DNA of 64,000 nt from Dysosmobacter welbionis (GCF_005121165.3 NZ_CP034413.3:620001-684000), one strand, 5' to 3'. Positions 25,113 to 33,574 are shown, counted from the first letter of the stretch. The notes: generated by a model not told the origin, from the sequence alone. Made by a program: numbers and translations.

Positions 25113-25246
25113 CCCAGTGACATCGGTCACTGGAGGCACCGCCCAGGGCGGCTAGGTCAAAGCATTTTCGGCAGGCACAGAAGGGGAATTGCCCCGGAGG
25201 GGCGAGAGAGGCCCCTCTGGAGGGTGCCCTGGCGAAAATGATTCAA
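25113..25246. repeat. Structured intergenic element, copy 2
   Basis: CCAGTGAC-ATC-GGTCACTGG hairpin, CGCCCAGGGCG, AGGTC, then CATTTTCGGCAGGCAC paired with GTGCCCTGGCGAAAATG 60 bases later, enclosing a GGAATTGCCCC/GGAGGGGC/GCCCCTC region. Block order matches 5714-5797. The preceding 25060-25110 adds a GCTGT/ACAGC hairpin. No gene in 24991-25301. Confidence 0.55.
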
Positions 25247-25301
25247 AGTGGTCCGGCTGCGCCGGGCTCCGAAATTTCTAATGATTGGCGAGGTTGAGAC
25301 C

Positions 25302-26519
25302 ATGGATAAAATCAAGATGACCACCCCCCTGGTGGAGATGGACGGCGATGAGATGACCCGGGTTCTGTGGGCCTGGATCAAGGAAAAGCTGATCCTGCCC
25401 TTCGTGGACCTGAAAACGGAGTACTATGACCTGGGCCTGCTCCATCGGAACGAGACGCGGGACCAGGTGACCATCGACGCCGCCAACGCCACCAAGCGCC
25501 TGGGCGTGGCGGTGAAGTGCGCCACCATCACCCCCAACCGCCAGCGGATGGAGGAGTACCCCCAGCTGACGGAGATGTGGAAGAGCCCCAACGGCACCAT
25601 CCGGGCGATTTTGGACGGCACCGCCTTCCGGGCGCCCATTGTCCTGCCCATGATCCACCCGGTTGTGAAGAACTGGGAGGCGCCCATCACCATCGCCCGC
25701 CACGCCTACGGCGATATGTACAAGGCTGTGGACATGGTGACCGAGGAGCCGGGCACCGCCACCCTCACCTTCAAGGGCGAGAGCGGCGCGGAGAAGACCC
25801 TCACCGTTCAGACGGTCAGCGGTCCCGCCGTGTGGCAGGGCCAGCACAACACGGAGAAGAGCATCCGTGCCTTTGCCCGCAGCTGCTTCCAGTACGCCAT
25901 CAATCAGCGGCAGGACTTGTGGTTCTCCACCAAGGACACCATCTCCAAGGTCTACGACGGAGAGTTCAAACGGATCTTCGAGGAGGAGTATGAGACCACC
26001 TACAAGGTGGAGTTTGAAAGGCTGGGCCTCACCTACTTCTACACGCTCATCGATGACGCGGTGGCGCGGGTGATCCGCTCTAGGGGCGGCTTCATCTGGG
26101 CGCTGAAAAACTACGACGGCGACGTGATGAGCGACATGGTGGCCACCGCCTTCGGCAGTCTTGCCATGATGACCTCCGTGCTGGTATCTCCGGACGGCAC
26201 CATGGAGTTCGAGGCGTCCCACGGCACCGTCACCCGGCACTACTACAAGTACCTGAAGGGGGAGAAGACCTCCACCAACCCCATCGCCACCATCTTCGCC
26301 TGGTCCGGCGGTTTGAAGCGGCGGGGCGAGTTGGACGGTCTGCCGGAGCTGGTGCAGTTCGGCCAAGCGCTGGAGGATGCCTCCCTGGAGACGCTGAAAG
26401 ACGGCGTGATGACAAAAGATCTGCTGGGGCTGGTAGAGCCCGGCTTCCAGGCCCGCGGTGTGGACAGTGAGGAATTTTTGGACGAGATCGCCAAGCGGTT
26501 GGCCGATAAATTGGGATAA
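25302..26519 (+). CDS. icd: Isocitrate dehydrogenase (NADP+)
   Basis: Oxidative decarboxylation of isocitrate to 2-oxoglutarate in the cytoplasm. 405 residues of the eukaryote-like/IDH-II dimeric type, with VEMDGDEMTRVLW at the N-terminus, substrate residues in LDGTAFRAPIV and the ALKNYDGDVMSDM and MEFEASHGTVTRHY blocks (about 250-310), which define the metal and NADP sites. ATG 25302 has GAGGTTGAG upstream; the preceding in-frame ATG at 25281 lacks a ribosome site. It follows the aconitase-like gene after a 330-base structured gap; together they form a half-TCA route to glutamate. Confidence 0.95.
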   Translation: MDKIKMTTPLVEMDGDEMTRVLWAWIKEKLILPFVDLKTEYYDLGLLHRNETRDQVTIDAANATKRLGVAVKCATITPNRQRMEEYPQLTEMWKSPNGTIRAILDGTAFRAPIVLPMIHPVVKNWEAPITIARHAYGDMYKAVDMVTEEPGTATLTFKGESGAEKTLTVQTVSGPAVWQGQHNTEKSIRAFARSCFQYAINQRQDLWFSTKDTISKVYDGEFKRIFEEEYETTYKVEFERLGLTYFYTLIDDAVARVIRSRGGFIWALKNYDGDVMSDMVATAFGSLAMMTSVLVSPDGTMEFEASHGTVTRHYYKYLKGEKTSTNPIATIFAWSGGLKRRGELDGLPELVQFGQALEDASLETLKDGVMTKDLLGLVEPGFQARGVDSEEFLDEIAKRLADKLG

Positions 26520-26534
26520 AAGGGGACTGCTAAA

Positions 26535-26570
26535 AGCCCGGACGTCTGTTCAGCGTCCGGGCTCTTTTTG
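26535..26570. terminator. Terminator of icd
   Basis: AGCCCGGACG/CGTCCGGGCT stem followed by CTTTTT; AAAA on the other side lets it serve the convergent HTH gene too. Confidence 0.88.
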
Positions 26571-26603
26571 CTCTTTTGCAAAATCATTGGTTGTGCGGCC
26601 GTT

Positions 26604-27383
26604 TCAGAATTGATTGGAGAAAATCGGGCGGATGGAATAGTAGTAGCCGGACATCAACAGCGGCACATAGGCCTCATCCGTGGCAATGATGGTCCCATCC
26701 TCCAGCCGAAGGCCAAAAGATTCCATGCTTTCCGTGATATACAGCATCCGCTCGACACCGAGAGAAAGGTTATCCCCCGGCCGGTAGAACAGGATGTCCT
26801 GGGCGTCTGTCCACATGGCATCCCACCGGATGTTCGCATGGACACCCTCCCGGCAGGTAGTTTCCACTTCGTGGATAGCAAACTGCCCCTCAAAAGAGCG
26901 GTCTCCCAGAATTTTCACCGAACCATCTATGGCAACTGTCGTCTCCCCGGCCGACACCCCTTCCGCACTATATACGGTGGCCGGCACTTCCAAAGAGATC
27001 TCCTGAAGGAACACCCCGGCCCGGTCCAGAATTGCAAAGAGGACAAAGCCCGCCATCAGCAAAGCACAGGTGCCGCCCAGCACCTGACTCCACTTTCTCC
27101 GGGTCCGCTCCTTTGCCTGCCGGGCCAGAAAGGCCAGGGCCTGCCGGATCGTCGGCTCCGGCTCCGGCACTGTCCCCCGCTCCCCCCGCAGCAGATCCAG
27201 CACGCCCAGCCCCAAAGTATCCGCCAGAGGCTCCAGCAGGGAGATGTCCGGGAACCCGGCGCCCCGCTCCCATTTGGAGACCGCCCGGTCCGACACATGC
27301 AAGGCCGCGGCCAGCTCCTTCTGGGTCATATTCTGTTCTTTCCGGGCTGCTGCGATCAGCGCCCCGGTCTTTGTCCGATCCAT
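26604..27383 (-). CDS. Membrane-bound Xre-family regulator
   Basis: 259 residues. An N-terminal Xre helix-turn-helix (about 8-66, MTQKELAAALHVSDRAVSKWE) is followed by a basic linker, one membrane helix (about 101-122) and about 135 residues outside the membrane. One-component membrane-anchored Xre proteins of this shape are common in Clostridia; the outer domain, which may sense a ligand, was not matched to a family. The ATG at 27383 lies in a poor ribosome-site context (AGGTGATGAAGT). No obvious operon partner. Confidence 0.75.
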   Translation of the reverse strand: MDRTKTGALIAAARKEQNMTQKELAAALHVSDRAVSKWERGAGFPDISLLEPLADTLGLGVLDLLRGERGTVPEPEPTIRQALAFLARQAKERTRRKWSQVLGGTCALLMAGFVLFAILDRAGVFLQEISLEVPATVYSAEGVSAGETTVAIDGSVKILGDRSFEGQFAIHEVETTCREGVHANIRWDAMWTDAQDILFYRPGDNLSLGVERMLYITESMESFGLRLEDGTIIATDEAYVPLLMSGYYYSIRPIFSNQF

Positions 27384-27496
27384 ACTTCATCACCTGGGGC
27401 CAGTATATCAAATCCGGCCTGCTCCCACAACAAACGCTGCGTGGAACCGCCCAGATTCCGCCGAGGCGCCGTGTCTTTCGGCAGGGTCTTTCCACC

Positions 27497-28384
27497 TCAC
27501 GGCTGCTCTCCGCCCAGGTGTTCCCGCAGCACTCGGATCACCCGCTTCATGCCGTCCGTCAGATACTTGCTGCGGTGGCGCACCAGGAAATAGCTCCTGT
27601 GAAACCCGCCGTCCTCCACAGCCAGCTCCCGAAGGTCCCCCCGCTCCAGGTCCGCCACCACCAGAGACCGGGGCAGCAGCGTGATCCCAAGCCCCGCCCG
27701 GGCGCAGGCCAGCAGGGCAGCGGTGCTGACGCTCTCCACTACCGGCTGCGCCGTGGCGCCTGCTCCCTGCAGGCCGGCATCCACACTGTTCCGGGTGCCG
27801 CTGCCCCGCTCCCGCAACAGCAGCCGCTCTTCCGCCAGCTCCGCCAGAGTCAGGGAGTTCTTTCCCTCCAGATAGCCGGGGGCGCACACTGCCGCCAGCT
27901 CCTCACCGCACAGGGGCTCCACCAGGTAGTGGGGCGAGACGGTGACATTGTCCACTACGGCAAAATCCAGTTCGTTCTGCAGGATCATCCGCTCTGTCTC
28001 CCTGGAGTTGTGAATACTGGCCCGGACCGTGATCTCAGGCAGCGCCTCTGCCAGATGCGCCAGGATACCCGCAAGGCGGGTCTCGCCCAGCGTCACGTGG
28101 ACGCCGAAGCGGCAGGCCCCCTGGGCGCCGCTCTCCCGCAGGACCTCCACCGATTCCTGAAACTGGGACAGCACGGTGTCCGCATACTGCCGCAGCGTAC
28201 GCCCTGCCTCTGTCAGATAGACCCGGCGGTTCATCCGCTCGAACAGCCGCACGTTGTAAAACACCTCCAGCTCCCGGATGGCCAGGCTCACCGCCGGCTG
28301 TGCCATATTCAGCTGCTCCGCCGCCCGGGTGAAGCTCTCCTGGGCGCAGACGGCGGAAAAGATCTCGAGATGCCGCAGCGTCAC
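27497..28384 (-). CDS. LysR-family transcription regulator
   Basis: 295 residues: N-terminal winged helix-turn-helix (about 1-60, FTRAAEQLNMAQPAVSLAIRELE) and a periplasmic-binding-like effector domain (about 90-290) in the cytoplasm. It is divergent from the two-gene chromate transporter, the usual position of a LysR regulator that controls its neighbour. The 120-base gap includes AT-rich sequence (ATAATTATTTCATTATG) where its operator probably lies. The effector is not known. Confidence 0.88.
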   Translation of the reverse strand: MTLRHLEIFSAVCAQESFTRAAEQLNMAQPAVSLAIRELEVFYNVRLFERMNRRVYLTEAGRTLRQYADTVLSQFQESVEVLRESGAQGACRFGVHVTLGETRLAGILAHLAEALPEITVRASIHNSRETERMILQNELDFAVVDNVTVSPHYLVEPLCGEELAAVCAPGYLEGKNSLTLAELAEERLLLRERGSGTRNSVDAGLQGAGATAQPVVESVSTAALLACARAGLGITLLPRSLVVADLERGDLRELAVEDGGFHRSYFLVRHRSKYLTDGMKRVIRVLREHLGGEQP

Positions 28385-28505
28385 GGCACTCCCCCCTATT
28401 CATAATTATTTCATTATGTTTTTTATCCTATCATATAGATTGATGAATGTCACGAAAAAGCGTACGCTGGGGGAGAAATCCAAGAGCGCGAAAGGAGCGG
28501 TTTCC

Positions 28506-29063
28506 ATGCCCACAGATCTGACCAAAGCCCGTCAGCTGTTCGGGACTTTTTCCAAAATCGGCGCCTTCACCTTTGGCGGAGGCTACGCCATGATCCCCCT
28601 GATCCAGCGTGAGGTGACGGAACGCCGCCGCTGGCTGGAGGACCGGGACATTCTGGACATTGTCGCCATTGCCGAGTCCACACCGGGCCCCATTGCCATC
28701 AACACCGCCACCTTCGTAGGATATCAGGTATGCGGCACCCTCGGCGCCTTCTGCGCCACGCTGGGCGTGGTGCTGCCCTCCTTCCTGGTGATCTACGCCG
28801 TCTCCTTTGTGCTGCGGCAGTTCTCGGACCTGGCGGTGGTCCAATACGCCTTCAACGGCATCCGGGCCGGCGTATTGGCCCTGCTTTTGAAGGCACTGCT
28901 GTCCATGTACCGGCAGAGCCCCAAGGGCGCTGTTTCCTATGCCGTCATGGCGGGTGCCTTTGTGCTGACGGCCTTCTGCGGCGTGGATGCGGTGCTGGTG
29001 ATCCTGGCCAGCGCGACGGTGGGGCTGCTCTCCGCCCGCATGGCGAAAAGGAGGGCTGTGTGA
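28506..29063 (+). CDS. Chromate transporter family protein, first half
   Basis: 185-residue membrane protein of the CHR family, short (single-domain) form. The family motif FTFGGGYAMIPLIQRE is at about 19-34 and STPGPIAINTATFVGY near 59-74, with about six helices. Short CHR proteins work as heteropairs; the second half follows immediately. ATG 28506 has GAAAGGAGCGG upstream. Despite the family name, the physiological substrate of such pairs in anaerobes is not known; sulfate/chromate antiport was shown for long forms elsewhere. Confidence 0.88.
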   Translation: MPTDLTKARQLFGTFSKIGAFTFGGGYAMIPLIQREVTERRRWLEDRDILDIVAIAESTPGPIAINTATFVGYQVCGTLGAFCATLGVVLPSFLVIYAVSFVLRQFSDLAVVQYAFNGIRAGVLALLLKALLSMYRQSPKGAVSYAVMAGAFVLTAFCGVDAVLVILASATVGLLSARMAKRRAV

Positions 29064-29623
29064 TGCTGTATCTGGAGCTGTTTTTGACCTTCTTCAAGAT
29101 CGGCCTGTTCACCATCGGCGGCGGTTATGCCATGCTGCCGCTCATCCAGGCGGATGTCCAGGCCAAGGGCTGGATGACGGCGGAAGAATTGGTGAACTTC
29201 ATCGCCGTCAGCGAGAGTACGCCGGGCCCCTTTGCGGTGAACGTCTCCACCTATGTGGGGGCGGAGCTGGCGGGCCTGCCCGGCGCCTTCTGCGCCACGC
29301 TGGGGGTGGTGCTGCCCTCCTTCCTCATAATCCTGCTGGTGGCCCGGTTCTACGCCGCCTTCCGCTCCAGCGCCATCGTCAGCGGCGCCATGGGCGGACT
29401 GCGTCCGGCTGTGATCGGCATGATCGGCGCCGCGGTGGTCTCGGTGGGGCAGACGGTGTTCCTGCCGGAGGGATTGGCGGCGGTGACGGCGTATCCCCTG
29501 GTCTGCTCTCTGGCCATCTTCGCCCTGATGGCGGTCCTGACCCACAAGAAGCTCCATCCCATCGTCATCATCCTGCTGTCCGCCCTGCTAGGCATCGTCA
29601 CCGGCTACCTGCAGCCGGCGTGA
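29063..29623 (+). CDS. Chromate transporter family protein, second half
   Basis: 186 residues, the partner of the preceding gene; its ATG overlaps the upstream stop (TGATG), so they are translationally coupled. The family motif FTIGGGYAMLPLIQAD is at about 15-30 and STPGPFAVNVSTYVGAELAG near 54-73. The two halves are similar to each other and pair in inverse topology in this family. A terminator follows. Confidence 0.88.
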   Translation: MLYLELFLTFFKIGLFTIGGGYAMLPLIQADVQAKGWMTAEELVNFIAVSESTPGPFAVNVSTYVGAELAGLPGAFCATLGVVLPSFLIILLVARFYAAFRSSAIVSGAMGGLRPAVIGMIGAAVVSVGQTVFLPEGLAAVTAYPLVCSLAIFALMAVLTHKKLHPIVIILLSALLGIVTGYLQPA

Positions 29624-29632
29624 CTCCGGTCC

Positions 29633-29668
29633 GTCGCCCCGGAACGGGGCGGCGGGCTTTTTTCTTTA
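29633..29668 (+). terminator. Terminator of the chromate transporter pair
   Basis: CGCCCCG-GAA-CGGGGCG stem followed by GCGGGCTTTTTTCTTT. Confidence 0.8.
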
Positions 29669-29706
29669 GCCGGACAAAAGACTTTCTAAAAGCAGGATTT
29701 CCCCTC

Positions 29707-29737
29707 TTGACTTGGAGTGCGCTCCAAGTGCTATCCT
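29707..29737 (+). promoter_or_regulatory. MerR-type promoter/operator before the aldo/keto reductase
   Basis: -35 TTGACT (29707-29712), a 19-base spacer and -10 TATCCT (29732-29737). The spacer holds a perfect dyad CTTGGAGTGCGCTCCAAG (29711-29728). The over-long spacer with a central dyad is the signature of MerR-family activation; the CTTGGAGT half-site resembles AdhR/NmlR sites. No merR gene is adjacent. Confidence 0.75.
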
Positions 29738-29849
29738 TTTCATAGAGGGATTCCGCCCAAGGGCGGGCCGGGGACTTCCCACTGTGGAGGCACCTCGTCT
29801 CCCGGAGAAGGCAGTATCCCCTTCCTAAATCTGAAAAGGAGAAATCGTG

Positions 29850-30977
29850 ATGATTTACAAGGACTTTCAGGACCTGAAGCTGTCCGCTCTGGGCATGGGC
29901 TGTATGCGCCTGCCTGTGGTGGGCGGCAACGACGCCGTGGTGGACGAGGCCGCCGCGGAGGAGATGGTGGATTGCGCCATGGCCAACGGCGTCAACTACT
30001 ACGACACCGCCTGGGGGTATCACAACGGCAACTCAGAGATTGCCCTGGGTAAGGCCCTGGCCAAACATCCCCGGGAAAAATTTTACATTGCCGACAAGTT
30101 CCCCGGTTACGACCTATCCAACATGCCCAAGGTGCAGGAGATTTTTGAGGAGCAGCTGAAAAAGTGCCGGGTGGACTATTTTGATTTCTATCTCTTCCAC
30201 AACGTCTGTGAGATGAACATCGACGCCTATCTGGACCCGCAGTACGGCATCCACGACTATCTGATGGAGCAGAAGCGGCGCGGCCGTATCCGCCACCTAG
30301 GCTTCTCCTGCCACGGGAACCTGCCTGTGCTGAAGCGGTTTCTGGACGCCTACGGCAAGGATATGGAGTTCTGTCAGCTGCAGCTGAACTACATCGACTG
30401 GACCTTCCAGAACGGCCGCGAAAAGGTGGAGCTGCTGGATAGCTGGCACATTCCCGTCTGGGTCATGGAGCCCCTGCGGGGCGGCCGCCTGGCCCGCCTT
30501 TCCGACGAGGAGGCCGCCCCCCTGAGGGCCATGCGCCCCGAGGAACCCATCCCGGCCTGGGCCTTCCGGTTTCTGCAGTCCATTCCCAGCGTCACCATGA
30601 TTCTCTCCGGCATGTCCGACCTGGAGCAGGTGAAGGCCAACATCGCCACTTTCCAGATGGGGGTTCCCCTCAGCAGCAGGGAGATGGACCGCCTGCTGGC
30701 CCAGGCCCAGCGCATGGTCAGCAAGACCGCCCTTCCCTGCACCGCCTGCCACTACTGCGTCAGCCACTGTCCTCAGGGGCTGGATATCCCCTCCCTGCTG
30801 GCGCTGTACAACGAGCATGCCTTCACCGGCGGCGGCTTCCTGGCCCCCATGGCCCTCTCTGCTCTGCCGCAGGACAAGTGGCCCAGCGCCTGCATCGGCT
30901 GCCGCAGCTGCGAGGCGGTCTGTCCTCAGCAACTGAAGATCTCCGAGGCCATGGCCGACTTTGCGTCCCGGCTGTAA
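29850..30977 (+). CDS. Aldo/keto reductase with C-terminal 2[4Fe-4S] ferredoxin domain
   Basis: 375-residue cytoplasmic oxidoreductase. Aldo/keto reductase barrel (about 1-285): Asp52 and Tyr57 in YYDTAWGYHNG, Lys in IADKFPG (about 84) and His in YLFHN (about 115) make the catalytic tetrad. The C-terminal part has two CxxCxxCxxxCP motifs, CTACHYCVSHCP and CIGCRSCEAVCP, so electrons may come from or go to ferredoxin clusters. ATG 29850 lies 8 bases after AAAGGAG; a GTG at 29847 is directly before it. The MerR-type promoter suggests induction by aldehydes or electrophiles. Substrate unknown. Confidence 0.88.
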   Translation: MIYKDFQDLKLSALGMGCMRLPVVGGNDAVVDEAAAEEMVDCAMANGVNYYDTAWGYHNGNSEIALGKALAKHPREKFYIADKFPGYDLSNMPKVQEIFEEQLKKCRVDYFDFYLFHNVCEMNIDAYLDPQYGIHDYLMEQKRRGRIRHLGFSCHGNLPVLKRFLDAYGKDMEFCQLQLNYIDWTFQNGREKVELLDSWHIPVWVMEPLRGGRLARLSDEEAAPLRAMRPEEPIPAWAFRFLQSIPSVTMILSGMSDLEQVKANIATFQMGVPLSSREMDRLLAQAQRMVSKTALPCTACHYCVSHCPQGLDIPSLLALYNEHAFTGGGFLAPMALSALPQDKWPSACIGCRSCEAVCPQQLKISEAMADFASRL

Positions 30978-30991
30978 AATCTGAGACAGAA

Positions 30992-31024
30992 GCGCCCCCG
31001 CCGGGAACTCTCCGGCGGGGGTGC
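30992..31024. terminator. Hairpin between converging genes
   Basis: GCCCCCGCCGG-GAACTCT-CCGGCGGGGGTGC; strong stem but poor T-run, between the aldo/keto reductase and the HTH gene. Confidence 0.6.
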
Positions 31025-31030
31025 TCGCTC

Positions 31031-31519
31031 TCACGGAGTCTTGACGGTGTCCGGGAATGCGGCCCGGATGGCCTCCGGCAGATGGGCGGGGTCCAACTGT
31101 TCCCGGCCGCACCACTCCGCAAAGCGGTGGACCGCCTCTTTGTCCGGCGACAGCCCGGGGATGACGGTCAGCGCCACCGTCCGTTCCCCCTCCAGCTTCC
31201 GGACCAGAATGCCATACACACAAGAACAGTCTGGTCGGAAGCTGCGGACGCGCACCGGCGCATACCGGTAGCCGGTCATGCCGCCTGCCCTCCGGGAGCA
31301 GAGAAACGCATAGAGGTCACAGCCGTAAATCTCTGCCATGCGGACAACCATGTCGAACCTGGGCTGCGCTTTTCCCCGCTCATACTTTTGCAGTGTCCGT
31401 GTGGAAATTCCCAGGCGTTCCGCAGCCTTTTCCTGGGAAAGTCCCGCCAGTCTCCGCTCTCTCCAAAAGGGGCTCTTTTCCTGGATGTGTCTTTTTTTTT
31501 TGATATTTTTGCATAGCAA
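31031..31519 (-). CDS. Xre-family helix-turn-helix protein
   Basis: 162 residues with a basic N-terminal extension and an Xre helix-turn-helix (about 26-75, LSQEKAAERLGISTRTLQKYERG). The C-terminal half has no recognised domain and includes two Cys (PDCSC). The ATG at 31519 follows GAAGGAGGGTTTG. AT-rich sequence with a short CCTCC/GGAGG hairpin lies upstream. It has no partner gene, so its targets are unknown. Confidence 0.75.
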   Translation of the reverse strand: MLCKNIKKKRHIQEKSPFWRERRLAGLSQEKAAERLGISTRTLQKYERGKAQPRFDMVVRMAEIYGCDLYAFLCSRRAGGMTGYRYAPVRVRSFRPDCSCVYGILVRKLEGERTVALTVIPGLSPDKEAVHRFAEWCGREQLDPAHLPEAIRAAFPDTVKTP

Positions 31520-31637
31520 ACCCTCCTTCTACGGAGGATTTTACATTATCTTCCAAATTTTTAACACGAATAAAAATTCACTTTTGGAAAAAAATTGCCG
31601 AACAATGTCGAATTTCGTCGATTTACCCAAAGAAAAT

Positions 31638-31668
31638 ACAGGCCCCGCATATTCATACGGGGCCTGTG
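31638..31668 (-). terminator. Terminator of the amidase gene
   Basis: On the minus strand ACAGGCCCCGTAT/ATGCGGGGCCTGT followed by ATTTTCTTT. Confidence 0.85.
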
Positions 31669-31669
31669 C

Positions 31670-32422
31670 TCAGACAAATCCTTCCAGCTTGGCGATCCGG
31701 TACTCCAGTACGGCGAACTGTCGGCGGGTCAGCGGCTGGTCCAACATCAGGTCTCCCTCCGCATTTCCCTGCATGATGCCGTTTTCCGTCAGCCAGTCCA
31801 CGGCGGCCCTGGCTTCTGCCTGGTAGTCCGTCTCTTCTTCGGTCTCCACCCAGGGGATGCCCAAATACTCCAGAATTCCCTTGGCCTCTGCCACCGCCAG
31901 CTTCTGGCGGTAGTCGGCCTGCCCCAGCAGGGCAGCCTCCTCCCGGTTGGTGTGGAAGCCGTTTTCCAGCAGGACGGCCGGGGCCTTTGTGTGCTTCAGC
32001 ACATAGAGCTCCGGATCGTACACAATCGGCGTGGATCGCACGGCGATGCCCGCCGCCCGCACCTGCTCCAGGATGTCCTGAGCCGCCCGCTCCCGGTCGC
32101 CGCCGGGGCCGTAGAGATAGACGCTCCACCCTTTGGCAGAGGACCAGCCGCCCCCAGCGGCGGCATTGCTGTGAAGGCTGACGAACAGGTCCAGGTCCGG
32201 GATGCTGTTGGCGATCTCACACCGTCTGGCCAGGCTTACTGCCCCGCCGCCAGTACGGGTCATGGTCACGGAGACGCCCCGGTCTGTGAGCAGCTTCTCC
32301 AGCCGCTTCCCCAGGTCCAGGGTGAATACATGCTCATAATAGGTCCCATCCGGACTCTTGTTGGCCAGATTGCCCGCGTCATGCCCTGGATCCAGGCAGA
32401 TGTGCTTTTCTCGTTCGCTCAA
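31670..32422 (-). CDS. N-acetylmuramoyl-L-alanine amidase (Amidase_3)
   Basis: 250 residues from TTG 32422 (GGGGGGAAACGCA upstream). The zinc amidase domain (about 5-185) shows the ligands His in LDPGHD (about 12), Glu in YYEHVF (about 26) and His in SLHSNA (about 78), and the catalytic Glu in LLENGF (about 150). It cleaves the bond between MurNAc and the stem peptide. A C-terminal stretch of about 45 residues (AVDWLTENGIMQGN, LTRRQFAVLEYRIAKL) resembles an SLH-type or wall-binding tail. No signal peptide, as in many phage-type endolysins; a small membrane protein is encoded divergently. Function sure, role (lysis or remodelling) open. Confidence 0.85.
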   Translation of the reverse strand: MSEREKHICLDPGHDAGNLANKSPDGTYYEHVFTLDLGKRLEKLLTDRGVSVTMTRTGGGAVSLARRCEIANSIPDLDLFVSLHSNAAAGGGWSSAKGWSVYLYGPGGDRERAAQDILEQVRAAGIAVRSTPIVYDPELYVLKHTKAPAVLLENGFHTNREEAALLGQADYRQKLAVAEAKGILEYLGIPWVETEEETDYQAEARAAVDWLTENGIMQGNAEGDLMLDQPLTRRQFAVLEYRIAKLEGFV

Positions 32423-32572
32423 ATGCGTTTCCCCCCTCTGTACAGGCTCGGGGAACACAGGGCTCCCCTTCCAGTTTAGTGGAAGGGCGCCCGTCCTGTT
32501 CCCCCGCCGGGGTCTTTTCGGAGCGGGGCGCATATCATGGAGCAAAATCATCCGAAACAGGGAGGGGTCCCC

Positions 32573-32794
32573 ATGCCTGCCGCTCTGATTAAACGTCTGA
32601 GCAATCTTCTCTGCGTCAAAAGTATTGTGACGCTGATCCTCACCGTTGTATTTGCCGACCTAGCCGTCACCGGCCGTATCTCCAGCCACGATTTTCTGAC
32701 TGTCTTCTCCGTTGTTATCGCCTTCTATTTCGGCACGCAGAGCGAACGCCTCAGCGGACAGCTGGAGAAAGACACCGGACAGAAATTGTCCTGA
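32573..32794 (+). CDS. Small membrane protein, holin-like
   Basis: 73 residues with a basic N-terminus, a helix at about 18-36 (SIVTLILTVVFADLAVTG) and a second at about 42-58 ending in FYFGTQSERL, then a charged tail. Its length, double-helix layout and position beside a signal-less amidase resemble phage-derived holins, though no other phage gene is present. ATG 32573 has GGGAGGGG upstream; the in-frame ATG at 32537 lacks a good site. Holin role is inferred only from context. Confidence 0.55.
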   Translation: MPAALIKRLSNLLCVKSIVTLILTVVFADLAVTGRISSHDFLTVFSVVIAFYFGTQSERLSGQLEKDTGQKLS

Positions 32795-32797
32795 CCG

Positions 32798-33574
32798 TCA
32801 TCCCAGGGCCACGTCCAGCACCATCATCACGCTGAAGCCCGCAGCAAAGGCCAGCACACCGATGTGGGAGTGGCGTCCCTGGGACATCTCCGGAATCATC
32901 TCCTCCACCACCACATAAAGCATGGCCCCTGCGGCAAAGCCCAGCAGATACGGCAGGGCGGGCACCAGCAGCTCCGCCGCCAGGATCGTCACCAGGGCGC
33001 CGATGGGCTCCACAACGCCGGATAGCACGCCTCCGGCGAAGGCCCGGAGCTTCCCCTCGCCCTCCGCCCGCAGGGGCATGGAGACGATGGCTCCCTCCGG
33101 GAAATTCTGGACAGCGATGCCCAGGGAAAGCGCCAGCACGCCCATAGCAGTGATCTCCGTGTCCCCTGCCAGATATCCGGCGCAGACCACGCCCACCGCC
33201 ATCCCCTCCGGAATGTTGTGGAGCGTTACCGCCAGCACCATCATGGTGGTCCGGCGCAGCCGGCTGGAGGGGCCCTCCGGCTGCGCGCTGCCCCAATGCA
33301 GATGGGGAATGATATGGTCCAGCGCCAGCAGGAACAGAAAGCCGAGCCAGAGGCCTGCGGCGGCCGGTGCAAAGGACCACTTTCCCAGCTCCTCCGACCG
33401 CTCAATAGCCGGGATCAGCAGGCTCCAAACCGACGCCGCCGTCATCACCCCTGCCGCGAAGCCCGTCAGCCCCTTCTGCAGGCCGTCCGACATCGCCTTT
33501 TTCATAAAGAACACGCTCGCCGCGCCCAGGGAGGTGCCCAGGAACGGGAGCAGGAGTCCGTATAATGCTTCCAT
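32798..33574 (-). CDS. ZIP-family divalent metal transporter
   Basis: 258-residue cytoplasmic-membrane importer of Zn2+ (or Mn2+/Fe2+) with about eight helices. The metal-site helices have TLHNIPEGMAVGV (about 122-134) and AVQNFPEGAIV (about 158-168), and the VVEEMIPE block (about 222) is also present. The ATG at 33574 follows GAAAGGATGGATT. The closest described type is the ZupT/GufA group. It stands alone on its strand, converging with the small membrane protein gene. Confidence 0.9.
   Translation of the reverse strand: MEALYGLLLPFLGTSLGAASVFFMKKAMSDGLQKGLTGFAAGVMTAASVWSLLIPAIERSEELGKWSFAPAAAGLWLGFLFLLALDHIIPHLHWGSAQPEGPSSRLRRTTMMVLAVTLHNIPEGMAVGVVCAGYLAGDTEITAMGVLALSLGIAVQNFPEGAIVSMPLRAEGEGKLRAFAGGVLSGVVEPIGALVTILAAELLVPALPYLLGFAAGAMLYVVVEEMIPEMSQGRHSHIGVLAFAAGFSVMMVLDVALG

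Noticed and set aside
31670-32794. Prophage
   Set aside because: Only an amidase and one small membrane protein; no integrase, capsid, tail or attachment sites.
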